DNA of 64,000 nt from Caballeronia arvi (GTDB taxonomy: Bacteria > Pseudomonadota > Gammaproteobacteria > Burkholderiales > Burkholderiaceae): the NCBI RefSeq assembly GCF_001544695.2, contig NZ_FCOM02000019.1, positions 1 to 64,000 of the forward strand, in the 5' to 3' direction. The notes below the pieces were generated by a model. That model was not told the origin of the DNA, ran no database searches, and worked only from the letters and a program-made list of their open reading frames with translations. Positions 1 to 8,275 of this stretch are shown piece by piece; positions within the stretch are counted from its first letter, which is position 1; each line of letters opens with the position of its first letter. Position numbers and translations under genes: made by a program.

Positions 1-63
1 TAACGATCTCGTCCTGCTTCACGGGGTGGGGGAATTTACGCGCCCATAAGTAGGGGAAGTTGA

Positions 64-540
64 ACTGCCCGCCGGGGACTGTTGACTCAGAACGTCGATG
101 ACCTGCTTGAGAGAGCCGGCGCCACCTCTGTCATTCATCTGCATGGCGACCTGAACTCGTTACTATGCACTGCGTGTGACCTCGCGTTCCCGAAAGAGGG
201 GCTGTACTTCGACCCAGCAGTCGTTTGACCGATTTGCGGAAATTATGAAGGCGTCAAACCAGGAGTTGTTTTCTTTGGGGAAGCTGCACCTGAATATATG
301 AATCTGCATCGACTCCGAGTTGAGATGCGTGCTTGCGACCTCTTTGTGGCCGTTGGCAGTGCATTCGAGGTCGTACCACCAGAGGCGATGCTTCCTTGGG
401 ACCGACAAGACAAGTTCCCGAGAAACTTCCTGGTAGACCCATCACCTAGTCGAAGCGAGATATTCGGCGTCGTGGAGGCGCAGCCCGCGACGATAGGTCT
501 GCACCGCCTCGAGGAACGAATCGCGGCGCTGATGGATTAG
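64..540 (+). pseudogene. Sir2-family NAD-dependent deacylase remnant
   Basis: The reading frame carries recognisable Sir2 hallmarks: TQNVDDLLERAG, then HLHG with the catalytic histidine, a CTAC zinc-binding pair, PICG, and GVVFFGE. It is broken twice. The N-terminal NAD-binding half with the GAGxS motif is absent, because an in-frame stop lies at 61-63. A TGA at 226-228 sits exactly where the first cysteine of the second zinc-binding pair (CPxCG) belongs. Downstream of that TGA the frame is open to the stop at 538-540. A single base change from a Cys codon explains the TGA. The missing 5' half argues against a working protein. Confidence 0.75.
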
Positions 541-541
541 C

Positions 542-670
542 ATGAGTTATCACTGGTGGGAGTGCTTCCTCCCGCCTCCATCGGTTGGCCACGAGAGTTT
601 CGGAAGCTGGTATGTCGCCAATGAGCTACCGTTGTTCATTTTCGACCAAGATGGTCCTGAAGCCGAGTGA
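542..670 (+). CDS. Small hypothetical protein (42 aa), possibly a truncated gene
   Basis: An ATG two bases after the Sir2 remnant opens a 42-residue frame rich in aromatic residues (MSYHWWECF; WYVANELPLFIFDQDG). Composition looks protein-like, but there is no clear ribosome-binding site, and its 3' end overlaps the end of the oppositely oriented module gene A by about 35 bp. It may be the 5' stump of a longer gene cut when the A-B-C module arrived. No family recognised. Confidence 0.25.
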   Translation: MSYHWWECFLPPPSVGHESFGSWYVANELPLFIFDQDGPEAE

Positions 671-1082
671 CCGTTGCGAGTTGGGCATCGCGCACTTGAA
701 CGCCAGGAGCACTTTGCAGTTGTGCGTCATACACCAGCAATGCGTCGCGCAATGCCTCGTAGTCGCTTCCCGCCGCTTTCCAATCGATGCGTGACTTCGC
801 GTCCCAGTCCAGGCGCACAAGTGCTGCGCGCGCCTCGCGGACGGAAGCCAGTCGCGCTGTTTGATAACCGGCAAAGCATAGCTCTTCGGATATCAAGAGC
901 TGTTGACACAGTAAGGTGAGCAGGCTGCTCGTTCCACAGCCGCGATGTAAAGCGTCGAGAGCAATCCAGCTTTTCAAAGAGAGAGGGTTTGCTTTGCTGG
1001 AGGCGCCGGCCCGAAGGAGTGAACCAAGCAGCGGAGGGATAGACCTTCTTAGTGGTTTGCGCAGCCCTGATTTATTGCTCAT
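636..1082 (-). CDS. Duplicated-module protein A, copy 1 (148 aa, unknown function)
   Basis: A 148-residue protein of unknown function. The N-terminus is basic (MSNKSGLRKPLRRS) and is followed by a Leu/Ala-rich, probably all-helical body with no obvious catalytic motif, signal peptide or membrane span. Its main support is conservation: the same protein, clearly diverged at amino-acid level, is encoded at 10932-11363 in the same orientation and followed by the same two neighbours. The basic start and compact helical body would fit a nucleic-acid-associated or regulatory protein, but that is a guess. Copy 1 is uninterrupted, whereas copy 2 carries a nonsense codon at the tryptophan that follows LSLKS here. 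Confidence 0.6.
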   Translation of the reverse strand: MSNKSGLRKPLRRSIPPLLGSLLRAGASSKANPLSLKSWIALDALHRGCGTSSLLTLLCQQLLISEELCFAGYQTARLASVREARAALVRLDWDAKSRIDWKAAGSDYEALRDALLVYDAQLQSAPGVQVRDAQLATVTRLQDHLGRK

Positions 1083-1199
1083 ATTGATATGCGGCTGAAG
1101 CAGACCTTCTCAAGGTCGGTCGCAACTTCGAGTGTGATTGCGATGGCCGAATGTGGACACATGTGTTTTCGTCGGCCGGCACGGTGCCGTGCACGCTGG

Positions 1200-1574
1200 C
1201 TAATCCTCCTCTAGCTTGCACCCCGGACGGTTTTCGCAACGGTGCGCAAGGTCGATATCTGTACGACGCGCGACAAGCCATGGGATGCCCGCGTAGCCCA
1301 ACAAGGGACGCTTGATTCGATATTCGAAGAGTTCCGGTCCTACTCGCTTGAAAAGCACTGCGTCGGTTGCATGCTGCTGCGCGTAGTCCAATGTGACAAG
1401 GCCTACCTCTTCCGCGCGGCGCATTGAGAACGAGCCATCCGCAGCGAACTGAAAACTGATGTTCGACAACACGCAATAGGCAATCGAAATGGCAATTACT
1501 GGCTTCGCGACCATGCCAGCATAGGCCAGAAGTCCGTCCGTTCGTACTTTCCACTTCACAGAAGCTTCGAGCAT
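1200..1574 (-). CDS. Duplicated-module protein B, copy 1 (124 aa, unknown function)
   Basis: A 124-residue protein with one hydrophobic segment near the N-terminus (VAKPVIAISIAYCVLSNISF, residues about 20-40), then a soluble part containing LFKRVGPELFEYR and GYAGIPWLVARR. The hydrophobic stretch could be a membrane anchor or an uncleaved signal. The homologue at 11650-12027 keeps length, start and motifs, with many substitutions that preserve the reading frame, which is evidence for a real coding gene. No convincing Shine-Dalgarno sequence precedes the first ATG, and the internal Met at about residue 20 is an alternative start. Function unknown. It lies between A (same strand) and divergent C. 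Confidence 0.6.
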   Translation of the reverse strand: MLEASVKWKVRTDGLLAYAGMVAKPVIAISIAYCVLSNISFQFAADGSFSMRRAEEVGLVTLDYAQQHATDAVLFKRVGPELFEYRIKRPLLGYAGIPWLVARRTDIDLAHRCENRPGCKLEED

Positions 1575-1823
1575 AGGTGTCAGTAAGTATTTACCCTGAC
1601 GCGGAAGATACTATGTTCGAGCGCTGACGACAAGGAAAAAGGCACGTCGGCCGCATATTTTCCGCATTCGGTAAACTGCTGCGCACTCCCAAGTGCGTGT
1701 GAGACTGCGATACGGTCGGACGCGGCCGCCCGTCTTAAAAAAGTCCCCCTCCAAGTTAATCGCACTTTCATCAGAAGATTCAATGCTTCTGCGCCAGTCG
1801 ACAAAGAGCCCGAGATGTTCTTG

Positions 1824-1899
1824 TTGCGTTGCACAAATTTTGCTATTTTTCTCGCATCTAGATTCAGGCGCCGTTCTGCGGCGTGGAGTGGAGCATCAC
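1824..1899 (+). promoter_or_regulatory. Conserved upstream region of module gene C, copy 1
   Basis: The bases immediately upstream of C copy 1 are conserved with 12334-12412 upstream of copy 2, including GCACAAATTTTGCTA, an AT-rich run, CATCTAGATT and GCGCCGT, and ending in the shared GGAGCATCAC ribosome-binding region. Conservation outside coding sequence suggests a promoter or operator kept with the gene. Promoter hexamers cannot be assigned with confidence. Confidence 0.5.
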
Positions 1900-2190
1900 A
1901 TGCACGAGGCCGAAATTGCTGCAACCCTATTGAACAGATGGCAGCGAAACGACCGCTCGAAAGGCTCTATGCGACATGCCGTTGACCTTCTCCGCGAGGG
2001 CGGGCTTTCCTGTAAGCATTACTTTGGCGTATCCCCCGATACGTCAGATGAGTTCATGAATGGGGTAGAAATCGAATGCCTCACCTTTGACGATGGCTCG
2101 CGAGTTCTGCGTCTGAACCCGCGGGGCGCGGTCGGTAATTCGATTGGATGGGCGGCCGTCGCTCCTTTGCCTAGTGATTTCGACGAGTGA
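1900..2190 (+). CDS. Duplicated-module protein C, copy 1 (96 aa, unknown function)
   Basis: A 96-residue soluble protein beginning MHEAEIAATLLNRWQRND, with a strongly conserved centre (HYFGVSPDTSDEF, then VEIECLTFDDGSRVLRLNPRG and SIGWAAVAPL). The start is well defined: GGAG lies six bases before the ATG, and the same start and ribosome-binding site occur in copy 2 at 12413-12727. The C-terminal few residues are the only part that differs strongly between copies. The FDDGSRVLRL pattern looks like paired beta strands, but I do not recognise the family. It is transcribed divergently from A and B. Confidence 0.65.
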   Translation: MHEAEIAATLLNRWQRNDRSKGSMRHAVDLLREGGLSCKHYFGVSPDTSDEFMNGVEIECLTFDDGSRVLRLNPRGAVGNSIGWAAVAPLPSDFDE

Positions 2191-2430
2191 CGAGCCAGAA
2201 CGGCTCAATTGAGGTGAGGGCTTAGGTGGGAGTTAGGTTAGAGCGAGAAGGCGCTGCGCATTGGCCGTCGCTACTAAAAAGCCGTTATCCGGCAAGGCAG
2301 CAGGGCACGGGACCGGTCCGCGGTGTCAGCTCCCGGCGGTTCTTAAGTTCCCAGTTAGCGCAGGTCTTGAAGGTTTTGCACATGCGGTCTTGCAGCGCGA
2401 CAACCCGGCATCTCAGTTAAGCCGCTCTCT

Positions 2431-2670
2431 TCAAGCACGCGCGCGGTTGCGCACATCCGGAGCGAACGCATTGATTCCGGCCTCTACGTCCTGCCACTTA
2501 ATCAACTCTTGTTTCATACACTCCAAGACGTATCTAGCCGCCGCGCTGTCGTAGCCTGCCTTCTCCAGCGAAAAAACATACTCGTGAAAAGGAAGCAACT
2601 CAGCCTGACGTTGTTCGATTTGACGCTCGACCCTTTCTCTCATTCTTTCGAAGACGTCGGTATTGTCCAT
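2431..2670 (-). CDS. Small hypothetical protein (79 aa)
   Basis: A 79-residue, charged, probably helical protein starting MDNTDVFERMRERVERQ. The frame extends upstream to 2718, but the extra residues look unlike protein-coding sequence, so the internal ATG is preferred. The ribosome-binding site is poor. No family recognised. It stands alone between module copy 1 and the SWIM-domain gene. Confidence 0.4.
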   Translation of the reverse strand: MDNTDVFERMRERVERQIEQRQAELLPFHEYVFSLEKAGYDSAAARYVLECMKQELIKWQDVEAGINAFAPDVRNRARA

Positions 2671-2984
2671 GTCGGATAGTGAGAGAAGACGCAGAGGGAG
2701 GAAATAGTAGCATCGCATCTCGACCTGTTTCTTATGGGACGATTTGTTTTAGATGCCTACTGTATCGTCGGAATGCGTCCTCTGCGATGTGTTCACGGCG
2801 ACACCATGGCGTTTCCGTTGCCGTGACCCATCAAATGGAAGGAGCCGTCAGTACGTTGCCGCCATCCGGATGCGCGCCTGTGTTGTTCCTATGGTGCGGT
2901 GACAACGAGGCCGACGGTACTCATCCGCGGAAGCGCGACCTGCAGTGACTACAATGGGAATCCGACGCACGGGGACCCGCATGT
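2671..2984. other. Intergenic stretch, nothing convincing
   Basis: About 310 bp between a small hypothetical gene and the SWIM-domain gene. Short frames exist but lack ribosome-binding sites and protein-like composition. It presumably contains the promoter of the SWIM gene, though no strong hexamers stand out. Confidence 0.4.
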
Positions 2985-4760
2985 ATGACTAGCAAAACTA
3001 AGCTCGGCGACGTGTTGACACTGGACGAAGTGGAGTCTCTTGCCGACGCGAAGACGTTCGCTCGCGGGAGAGCGTACTTCCATGATGGAGCTGTATCGCG
3101 ACTTGAGGAGCGCCGTGGGATTTTGCGCGCAAGCGTCAACGGCACAAGCTCTTACAGCGTCGAACTCAAGGTCGGACTTGACGAGGAACTTGCTTACGCA
3201 TGCGATTGTCCGGTCGGACAGTCAGGCACTTTCTGCAAACATCTTGTCGCCGTCGCGCTCTCTTGGCTCGAGAACTCCGGTGCGGGGGTCTTTCATTCAG
3301 ACGAGTCGGAGCCTACGAAAACCAGAAAGAAGCGCAAGACATCTGAAGAACTTATCAGCGAGTACGTGGCGACGCTGAACGACGACGCCATGCGCGAACT
3401 GCTGCTCGATGCGGTAGAACGCGATATGGTGCTGCGCGACAAGCTTTTGTTTGCAGCGCGAGCAGCCAGCGCTGACGACCTAACCAACATGAGGGCGGCG
3501 GTAAGGGAGGCGACAAGAATCGGCCGACCGCTTGACTGGCGTGAAGCAGGTGGCTACGGCGACGGGCTGTTTTCACTTGCTGATTCGCTTCGTCAGCGGC
3601 TTTTGGGTCCATCGGCCGAGCAAGTTGTGGCACTCGCCGAGTTGGCCATTGCTGGCGCAGAAAAGAGCCTCGAGCAGATTGATGATTCGAATGGCGATGT
3701 GATGCCAGGCATCCTCGAATTGGCAGCAGTCCATCTCGAAGCATGTCGACTAACCTCGCCGGACCCGGTCAAGCTAGCTGAGCGCCTTTATCGGTTTCAG
3801 GTCGAGGGCATGTGGGACACTTTCTATGAGCTGATACCGGCGTACGTCGAGCCGTTGGGGGAAGATGGGCTGCGGCGCTATCGACAGCTTGTCGAAGAAG
3901 GATGGCGCCAATTTCCGAGACTTTCGCCAGAAGACGGTATGCGCCGGTCGTTTGATGGCAATCGAACCCGGCTCGAGCATGCAGCTATTAGGCTTGCCGA
4001 GCTTGACGGCGACATCGACGAACAGATTGCTATCCGACAGAAGGACCTCTCGGCGCCGTATCGTTATCTGCTAATTGCGGAAACTTGCGTGCAGGACGGT
4101 CGGTACGATGAGGGCCTTGAGTGGGCTCGGCAAGGCCTTGGTGCCTTTAAGGACGCTGACCAACGCTTGCTGGACTTCTGCGTGCAGGAGTATCTACGTC
4201 GTGGCGACTCCGTGGAAGCGAACATGTATGCGTGGGTGCGCTTCGAGCAGCGACCTGACGCAGAGGGATTTGCGGCGCTGATGGAAGTGGCACAGTCTAC
4301 GGACAGTATTGACCACGCGGGCGAGAGAGCGTTTGCCCTTCTCTGGGCGCTGGTGAAGAAGGAGGAAGCGGAGGCTGCCGCCAAAAAGTCTATGTGGTAC
4401 CACCCGAGGTCGCGCAGCACAATCGTGGAAATCTTCCTTGCTTCTAAAGACTACGAAAACGCTTGGCAGGCATTCGCCGCCGGTGCAGTCGCGACGAATC
4501 TGTGGGCAACTATGGCGTCAATCCGAGCGAGGACCCATCCTCGTGACGCGATTGCGCTTTATCATCGTCTGCTGCCAATCGCGGCGGACCATGGAACAAG
4601 GAAAGCGCGCTACGACGAAGCTTTCAGCATTGTTCGCAAAATTCGAAGTCTGAGAACAGAGTTGGGCGAGCAGCTTGAGTTCGAGAAGGAACTCGACGTC
4701 ATTCGAGATACGTATGGCGCCAAGAGGAACTTCATGAAGTTGCTAACAACGTTGGCGTGA
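2985..4760 (+). CDS. SWIM zinc-finger protein (591 aa)
   Basis: A large protein with an N-terminal SWIM zinc finger: Cys73, Cys75, Cys84 and His86 form the CxCx(n)CxH pattern in YACDCPVGQSGTFCKHLV. The remaining 480 residues are helical and repetitive in style (repeated ARQGL, LAELD and AYVEP-like helix pairs), resembling TPR-like helical repeats. SWIM fingers bind DNA or protein, and bacterial stand-alone SWIM proteins of this length are widespread but poorly characterised. Some are associated with SWI2/SNF2 helicases; none is visible here. The start at 2985 is the first ATG in frame. It is apparently monocistronic. The fold call is firm, the role is unknown. Confidence 0.8.
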   Translation: MTSKTKLGDVLTLDEVESLADAKTFARGRAYFHDGAVSRLEERRGILRASVNGTSSYSVELKVGLDEELAYACDCPVGQSGTFCKHLVAVALSWLENSGAGVFHSDESEPTKTRKKRKTSEELISEYVATLNDDAMRELLLDAVERDMVLRDKLLFAARAASADDLTNMRAAVREATRIGRPLDWREAGGYGDGLFSLADSLRQRLLGPSAEQVVALAELAIAGAEKSLEQIDDSNGDVMPGILELAAVHLEACRLTSPDPVKLAERLYRFQVEGMWDTFYELIPAYVEPLGEDGLRRYRQLVEEGWRQFPRLSPEDGMRRSFDGNRTRLEHAAIRLAELDGDIDEQIAIRQKDLSAPYRYLLIAETCVQDGRYDEGLEWARQGLGAFKDADQRLLDFCVQEYLRRGDSVEANMYAWVRFEQRPDAEGFAALMEVAQSTDSIDHAGERAFALLWALVKKEEAEAAAKKSMWYHPRSRSTIVEIFLASKDYENAWQAFAAGAVATNLWATMASIRARTHPRDAIALYHRLLPIAADHGTRKARYDEAFSIVRKIRSLRTELGEQLEFEKELDVIRDTYGAKRNFMKLLTTLA

Positions 4761-4955
4761 TGCGATACGTTAGTAGCGTCCGAATGAAGGCAAGCCTCTG
4801 AATCTTTCTGTTGGACTTGCAGTGCTCTCCTTGAGTTTGCCCTCTCAAAAAATACTCCCCGCATGATTAGAGCATTGCTCTAGACATGGAAGCTCGCATT
4901 GCTTACTTCTCATATGGCATAGTGCGTTGATTGCAACCACGCAAGAGGGGAAATC

Positions 4956-5981
4956 ATGGCTACGCTCGAAAGCATTCAAGCAAAGATTGCGAAACTGCAG
5001 GCACAAGCTGAGACAATTACGAAGAAACAGTCGGCAGGCGTCATCGCGCAAATTCATTCGTTGATGTCAAAGCACGGGATTTCGATGGAGGACCTTAGCT
5101 CGGAATTTGGCGGCAAGAACCGTGGCACCAAAATGGCGAGCAAGTCATCTTCGGTCGAAGGGGCTTCGAACGCTCGGTATCAAGACCCGAAGTCGGGGGC
5201 TACTTGGAGTGGCCATGGACGCGCGCCCGGATGGATAGCGGGCGCAAGGAACCGGGATAAGTTTCTGATTGATGGCAGCTCGACGAGCACTCCGCCTGCC
5301 ACGAATCCAGCCGCGAAGAACGCCGCGAAGCCCGGCAATTACCTACGCGGTCCGCAGCCCGCGCTTTATCGTGACCCCAAGTCCGGCGCGGAATGGAGTG
5401 GACGCGGCAGAGCTCCGGCATGGCTCGCGAGCGCAAAGAATCGCGACCGGTTCCTAATTGGTGGTAATGCAACGACAGCACCCATTGCTGACAGAAGCTC
5501 GGCGAAGCCAGGCAACTATGTTAGGGGGAAGCAGCCCGCGATGTATCGCGACCCGAAGAGCGGCGCAGAATGGAGCGGTCGCGGGAAAGCGCCGGCTTGG
5601 CTTGCAGGCGCGAGAGACCGGACCAAGTTCCTGATTGACGTTGCTGCGGCCAAGGCGGGTGCGACGGAAAGCACGCCGAAGGCGGTGACGGCAAAGAAAG
5701 CGGCGGCGAAGAAGGCGACTGCGACGGTGTCAGCAAAGAAGGGCGCGGCGAAGAGGGCTTCGCCGACCTCCGCGAAGACTCCTGGCGGCAAGGGCGCTGC
5801 TGCGAAGAAGTCGATATCCGCAGCGAAGAAGGGAGCGCGGGTTGGGAGCAAGAAAGCTGCCGCTAAGAAGGTCGGAACGAAGGGGGCTGCTGGCAAAGTG
5901 GCGGCAGAGAATGCTCCGGACGCAGCGACGTCGCTACCAGGTAGCTCGAGCGATGCGAGTGCCGTGATTTCGGTTTCTTGA
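4956..5981 (+). CDS. H-NS-like protein with three DNA-binding units and H1-like tail (341 aa)
   Basis: An H-NS/MvaT-type nucleoid protein of unusual architecture. Residues 1-60 form the coiled-coil oligomerisation region (MATLESIQAKIAKLQAQ). Three copies of the H-NS C-terminal DNA-binding unit follow at about 75-106, 138-168 and 197-228, each with Y-x-DPKSGA-x-WSG and a GRA/GKAP minor-groove loop. Residues 230-341 are a Lys/Ala-rich tail (KKAAAKKATA) like histone H1. A typical H-NS has one such unit in about 100-135 residues. GAGGGG precedes the ATG. Multiple units plus a cationic tail predict avid DNA binding and silencing or compaction of AT-rich island DNA. A related two-unit gene lies at 6880-7680. 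Confidence 0.85.
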   Translation: MATLESIQAKIAKLQAQAETITKKQSAGVIAQIHSLMSKHGISMEDLSSEFGGKNRGTKMASKSSSVEGASNARYQDPKSGATWSGHGRAPGWIAGARNRDKFLIDGSSTSTPPATNPAAKNAAKPGNYLRGPQPALYRDPKSGAEWSGRGRAPAWLASAKNRDRFLIGGNATTAPIADRSSAKPGNYVRGKQPAMYRDPKSGAEWSGRGKAPAWLAGARDRTKFLIDVAAAKAGATESTPKAVTAKKAAAKKATATVSAKKGAAKRASPTSAKTPGGKGAAAKKSISAAKKGARVGSKKAAAKKVGTKGAAGKVAAENAPDAATSLPGSSSDASAVISVS

Positions 5982-6302
5982 AGCTGGACTCGACGCATAC
6001 GATGGCAGTTCGCGGGGACGTCGCGGACTGTCCGCCGCATTACCGCTGCAACCCAAATGCTCATATGGCAAGCACAGCGCTTCGAAAGTAACGACGCAAT
6101 AGCGACTACGACAATCGCTGTGCATTTGGTTCAACAATCCAAGCTTGCGCACTGAAGAGCGAGGAAGAATAAAAGCGAGAAGGTGAGCTCGCGTACGCGG
6201 CTTGAGGGATGCGCTACAGATTCTTACAAAGAAGTGCTCTATCGACGTGCACCAACCCGATTGCGGTAGCGTTATTGCGGACACATCCAGTTGGAGTTCG
6301 CA
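5982..6302. other. Intergenic stretch, nothing convincing
   Basis: About 320 bp between the H-NS-like gene and the PXPV-type secreted protein gene. I see no coding frame with support and no strong hairpin. It should contain the promoter of the following gene. Confidence 0.4.
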
Positions 6303-6602
6303 ATGAGTAGGAACGTTATCAAGCGCAGCACCGTTCTAGCAGCCGTAATTGTCGGCGGCGCATGCGCATCAAGTGCAGCGCTTGCACACGTGGACGTCGG
6401 ACTATACCTTGGCACACCGGCACCTTTGTATGTCGAGCAACCTGCCGTCGTCTACCAAGCGCCTCCTCCAATGGTCTACGCACCAGCTCCCGTCTACTAT
6501 GGGTATGGTGACGGTGAGGGATACCGTGAACGACACTGGCGACGCGATAATGGTAGACACCGAGGATGGGAGCGCCGTCATCACGGCGATGACGACGATT
6601 AA
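6303..6602 (+). CDS. PXPV-type small secreted protein (99 aa)
   Basis: A small exported protein. The start at 6303 follows GGAG by six bases, and the first 30 residues are a clear signal peptide (basic MSRNVIKR, hydrophobic core, ALA cleavage region). The mature part has the proline/tyrosine pattern VYQAPPPMVYAPAPVYYG of PXPV-repeat proteins common in Burkholderiaceae, followed by an Arg/His-rich tail ending HHGDDDD. The family has no settled function; the His/Asp end might bind metal, which is speculation. A weak hairpin (GGCCCGCC/GGTGGGCC) lies about 165 bp downstream. Confidence 0.7.
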   Translation: MSRNVIKRSTVLAAVIVGGACASSAALAHVDVGLYLGTPAPLYVEQPAVVYQAPPPMVYAPAPVYYGYGDGEGYRERHWRRDNGRHRGWERRHHGDDDD

Positions 6603-6879
6603 CCGCTTTGGTCGACACGGTACCCACCGGAATTGCAGAGCACGTGCAGTACACCTTAGTGGAACGCTGCGCATCGACGAAAATGATTGTTTCGCCTCAT
6701 GCCTTGAATCCGGCTCGGCCGTTACCTAGATTACTTTCGCGCCCTTGCGTGAGTGCGTTCATCTTTTCGGGCCCGCCGATTTCCGGTGGGCCTTCTTCTC
6801 ACTGGTCCGCCCATTCTTGCCGCGCCGTGACGGGCACGACATGCAGCGCCAATCTCCCACCGATTTAGCGTTCACCGCT

Positions 6880-7680
6880 TCAGGCGTTTGAGGGTTCCGC
6901 TGGTGTCGTAGGCGAGACCTTGCGCGCAACCGTTTTGCGAGCAGACGACTTTTTTGCAGTGCCTGCTGTCTTTGCCGATGTTTTTGCCGACGCCTTCGTT
7001 GCGGCCTTCTTCGCGACCGCAGGCTTCTTTGCAGCGGTAGCCATCTTTTTAGCGGCAACCTTCTTGCTCACAGCGCTGACCTTCCGCGCAGCTTTCGACT
7101 TGGGTGCCGAGGCAGTCGTCGACACATCCGATGTGGTGGCAGGAGCTTGTTCAATCAAAAACTTGCTTCGGTCTCTTGCGGAAGCGAGCCACTTGGGGGC
7201 CCGGCCGCGACCGCTCCAGGTAGCTCCGGACTTAGGGTCTCGATATTTTGCAGGCTGCGCGCCCTTTGATTGCACTTTGCGAGCGGGAGTTTTTCCGCTG
7301 GACGCAGCGACCTTCTCTGCCAGAGTGGCGACAGCGGAGTCATCGATGAGAAACTTCGTGCGGTCCTTCACGTCTTTAATCCAAGCGGGCGGTCGCGCAT
7401 GGCCGCTCCATGTCTCGCCTGTTTTGGGATTCAAGTACTTTGCTGGCAACTTTCCTTTGGCGGGCGACGCCTTCACACTTCGACCGACGACAGCGGTGCC
7501 AATTGTCTTCGCATCTCCTTTTGCTTTCGCTTTGGCTTCGATGTCTGCAGTAGTGAGTCCGTGTTTCAACATCAATTCGCGTATCTGGTCGACCGCAGCT
7601 TGCACTTGCTTAGCGATAAGAGTTTCGGCTTGTGCTTGCAGTTTCTTCACACGTGCCTGAATTCGTTCGAGGGTAGTCAT
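6880..7680 (-). CDS. H-NS-like protein with two DNA-binding units and H1-like tail (266 aa)
   Basis: Related in design to the protein at 4956-5981 but on the opposite strand. Residues 1-65 form a coiled-coil dimerisation region (MTTLERIQARVKKLQAQ). Two H-NS-type units follow. The first has a degenerate loop (GHARPPAW), the second a canonical one (GRGRAPKW). The last 100 residues are Lys/Ala/Ser/Thr-rich and histone-H1-like. AGGAGGAGAAC precedes the start, an excellent ribosome-binding site. Oligomerising with the three-unit paralogue through the shared N-terminal region would be a natural expectation, but is inference. Confidence 0.85.
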   Translation of the reverse strand: MTTLERIQARVKKLQAQAETLIAKQVQAAVDQIRELMLKHGLTTADIEAKAKAKGDAKTIGTAVVGRSVKASPAKGKLPAKYLNPKTGETWSGHARPPAWIKDVKDRTKFLIDDSAVATLAEKVAASSGKTPARKVQSKGAQPAKYRDPKSGATWSGRGRAPKWLASARDRSKFLIEQAPATTSDVSTTASAPKSKAARKVSAVSKKVAAKKMATAAKKPAVAKKAATKASAKTSAKTAGTAKKSSARKTVARKVSPTTPAEPSNA

Positions 7681-7945
7681 GTTCTCCTCCATCTGATGAC
7701 TCATCGAACTACGGCATACCACTATTGAAGTTGTACGGCAAGCGGGCTTTCGGGAATAGATGCTCGATAACAACGTCCAGGACACCAGGACAAGTCGTTC
7801 AGGAAACTAACTTTGGTCGAAGGTTACGGCCGAAGAGGGCAGTTAGACATCGACAATGGTGAATCGCTGGCGCTGTAGAAAGGTTGGCCTCCTCGAGACC
7901 AACCAGCGCAAGCAGGCACCAGACCGGCCTTGCTTTCGTTCGCGA

Positions 7946-8275
7946 TTATTTCGTGGCATCAGCCTCGCACTTTTTCATGAATGACGTTTTCGCAGCGCCA
8001 GCGAGCGGTTTTCCATCTTTTCCTACCGCCTTGCTCGCGCACGCGGCGGAGGCATTGCCCTTGTTGCCGGCCTCGCACTTCTTGATGAACGAGGTCTTAG
8101 CCGCGCCGGACAGCGGTTTGCCATTTTTATCGATTGCCTGGGCGTCGCAACTCGAAGCCGCTGCTGCAGTTGGCGCAGGTTTAACGGCCGACGCCGCAGC
8201 CGGAGTGGCCGTTTGGGCGCAGGCGATTCCGACCGAGAAGAATGCTGCCACAGCGACTGCGAAAGGCTTGTTCAT
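7946..8275 (-). CDS. PsiF-repeat exported protein (109 aa)
   Basis: A small exported protein with an N-terminal signal peptide (MNKPFAVAVAAFFSVGIACAQ) and two PsiF repeats. Each repeat has a Cys, a DKNGKPLSGAAKTSF or KDGKPLAGAAKTSF core, and a KKCEA end. PsiF in Escherichia coli is phosphate-starvation inducible; the biochemical role is unknown. GGAG upstream of the ATG supports the start. The two tandem repeats and four conserved cysteines suggest periplasmic disulfides. Confidence 0.8.
   Translation of the reverse strand: MNKPFAVAVAAFFSVGIACAQTATPAAASAVKPAPTAAAASSCDAQAIDKNGKPLSGAAKTSFIKKCEAGNKGNASAACASKAVGKDGKPLAGAAKTSFMKKCEADATK

Noticed and set aside
226..228. Selenocysteine codon in a Sir2-like gene
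   Set aside because: Position at a Cys is suggestive, but the gene lacks its N-terminal half and no clear SECIS hairpin was seen, so simple nonsense decay is the better reading.
6603..6879. Intrinsic terminator at about 6766-6792
   Set aside because: GGCCCGCC/GGTGGGCC pairs imperfectly, with no clear T-run in either direction; kept only as a weak hairpin note.
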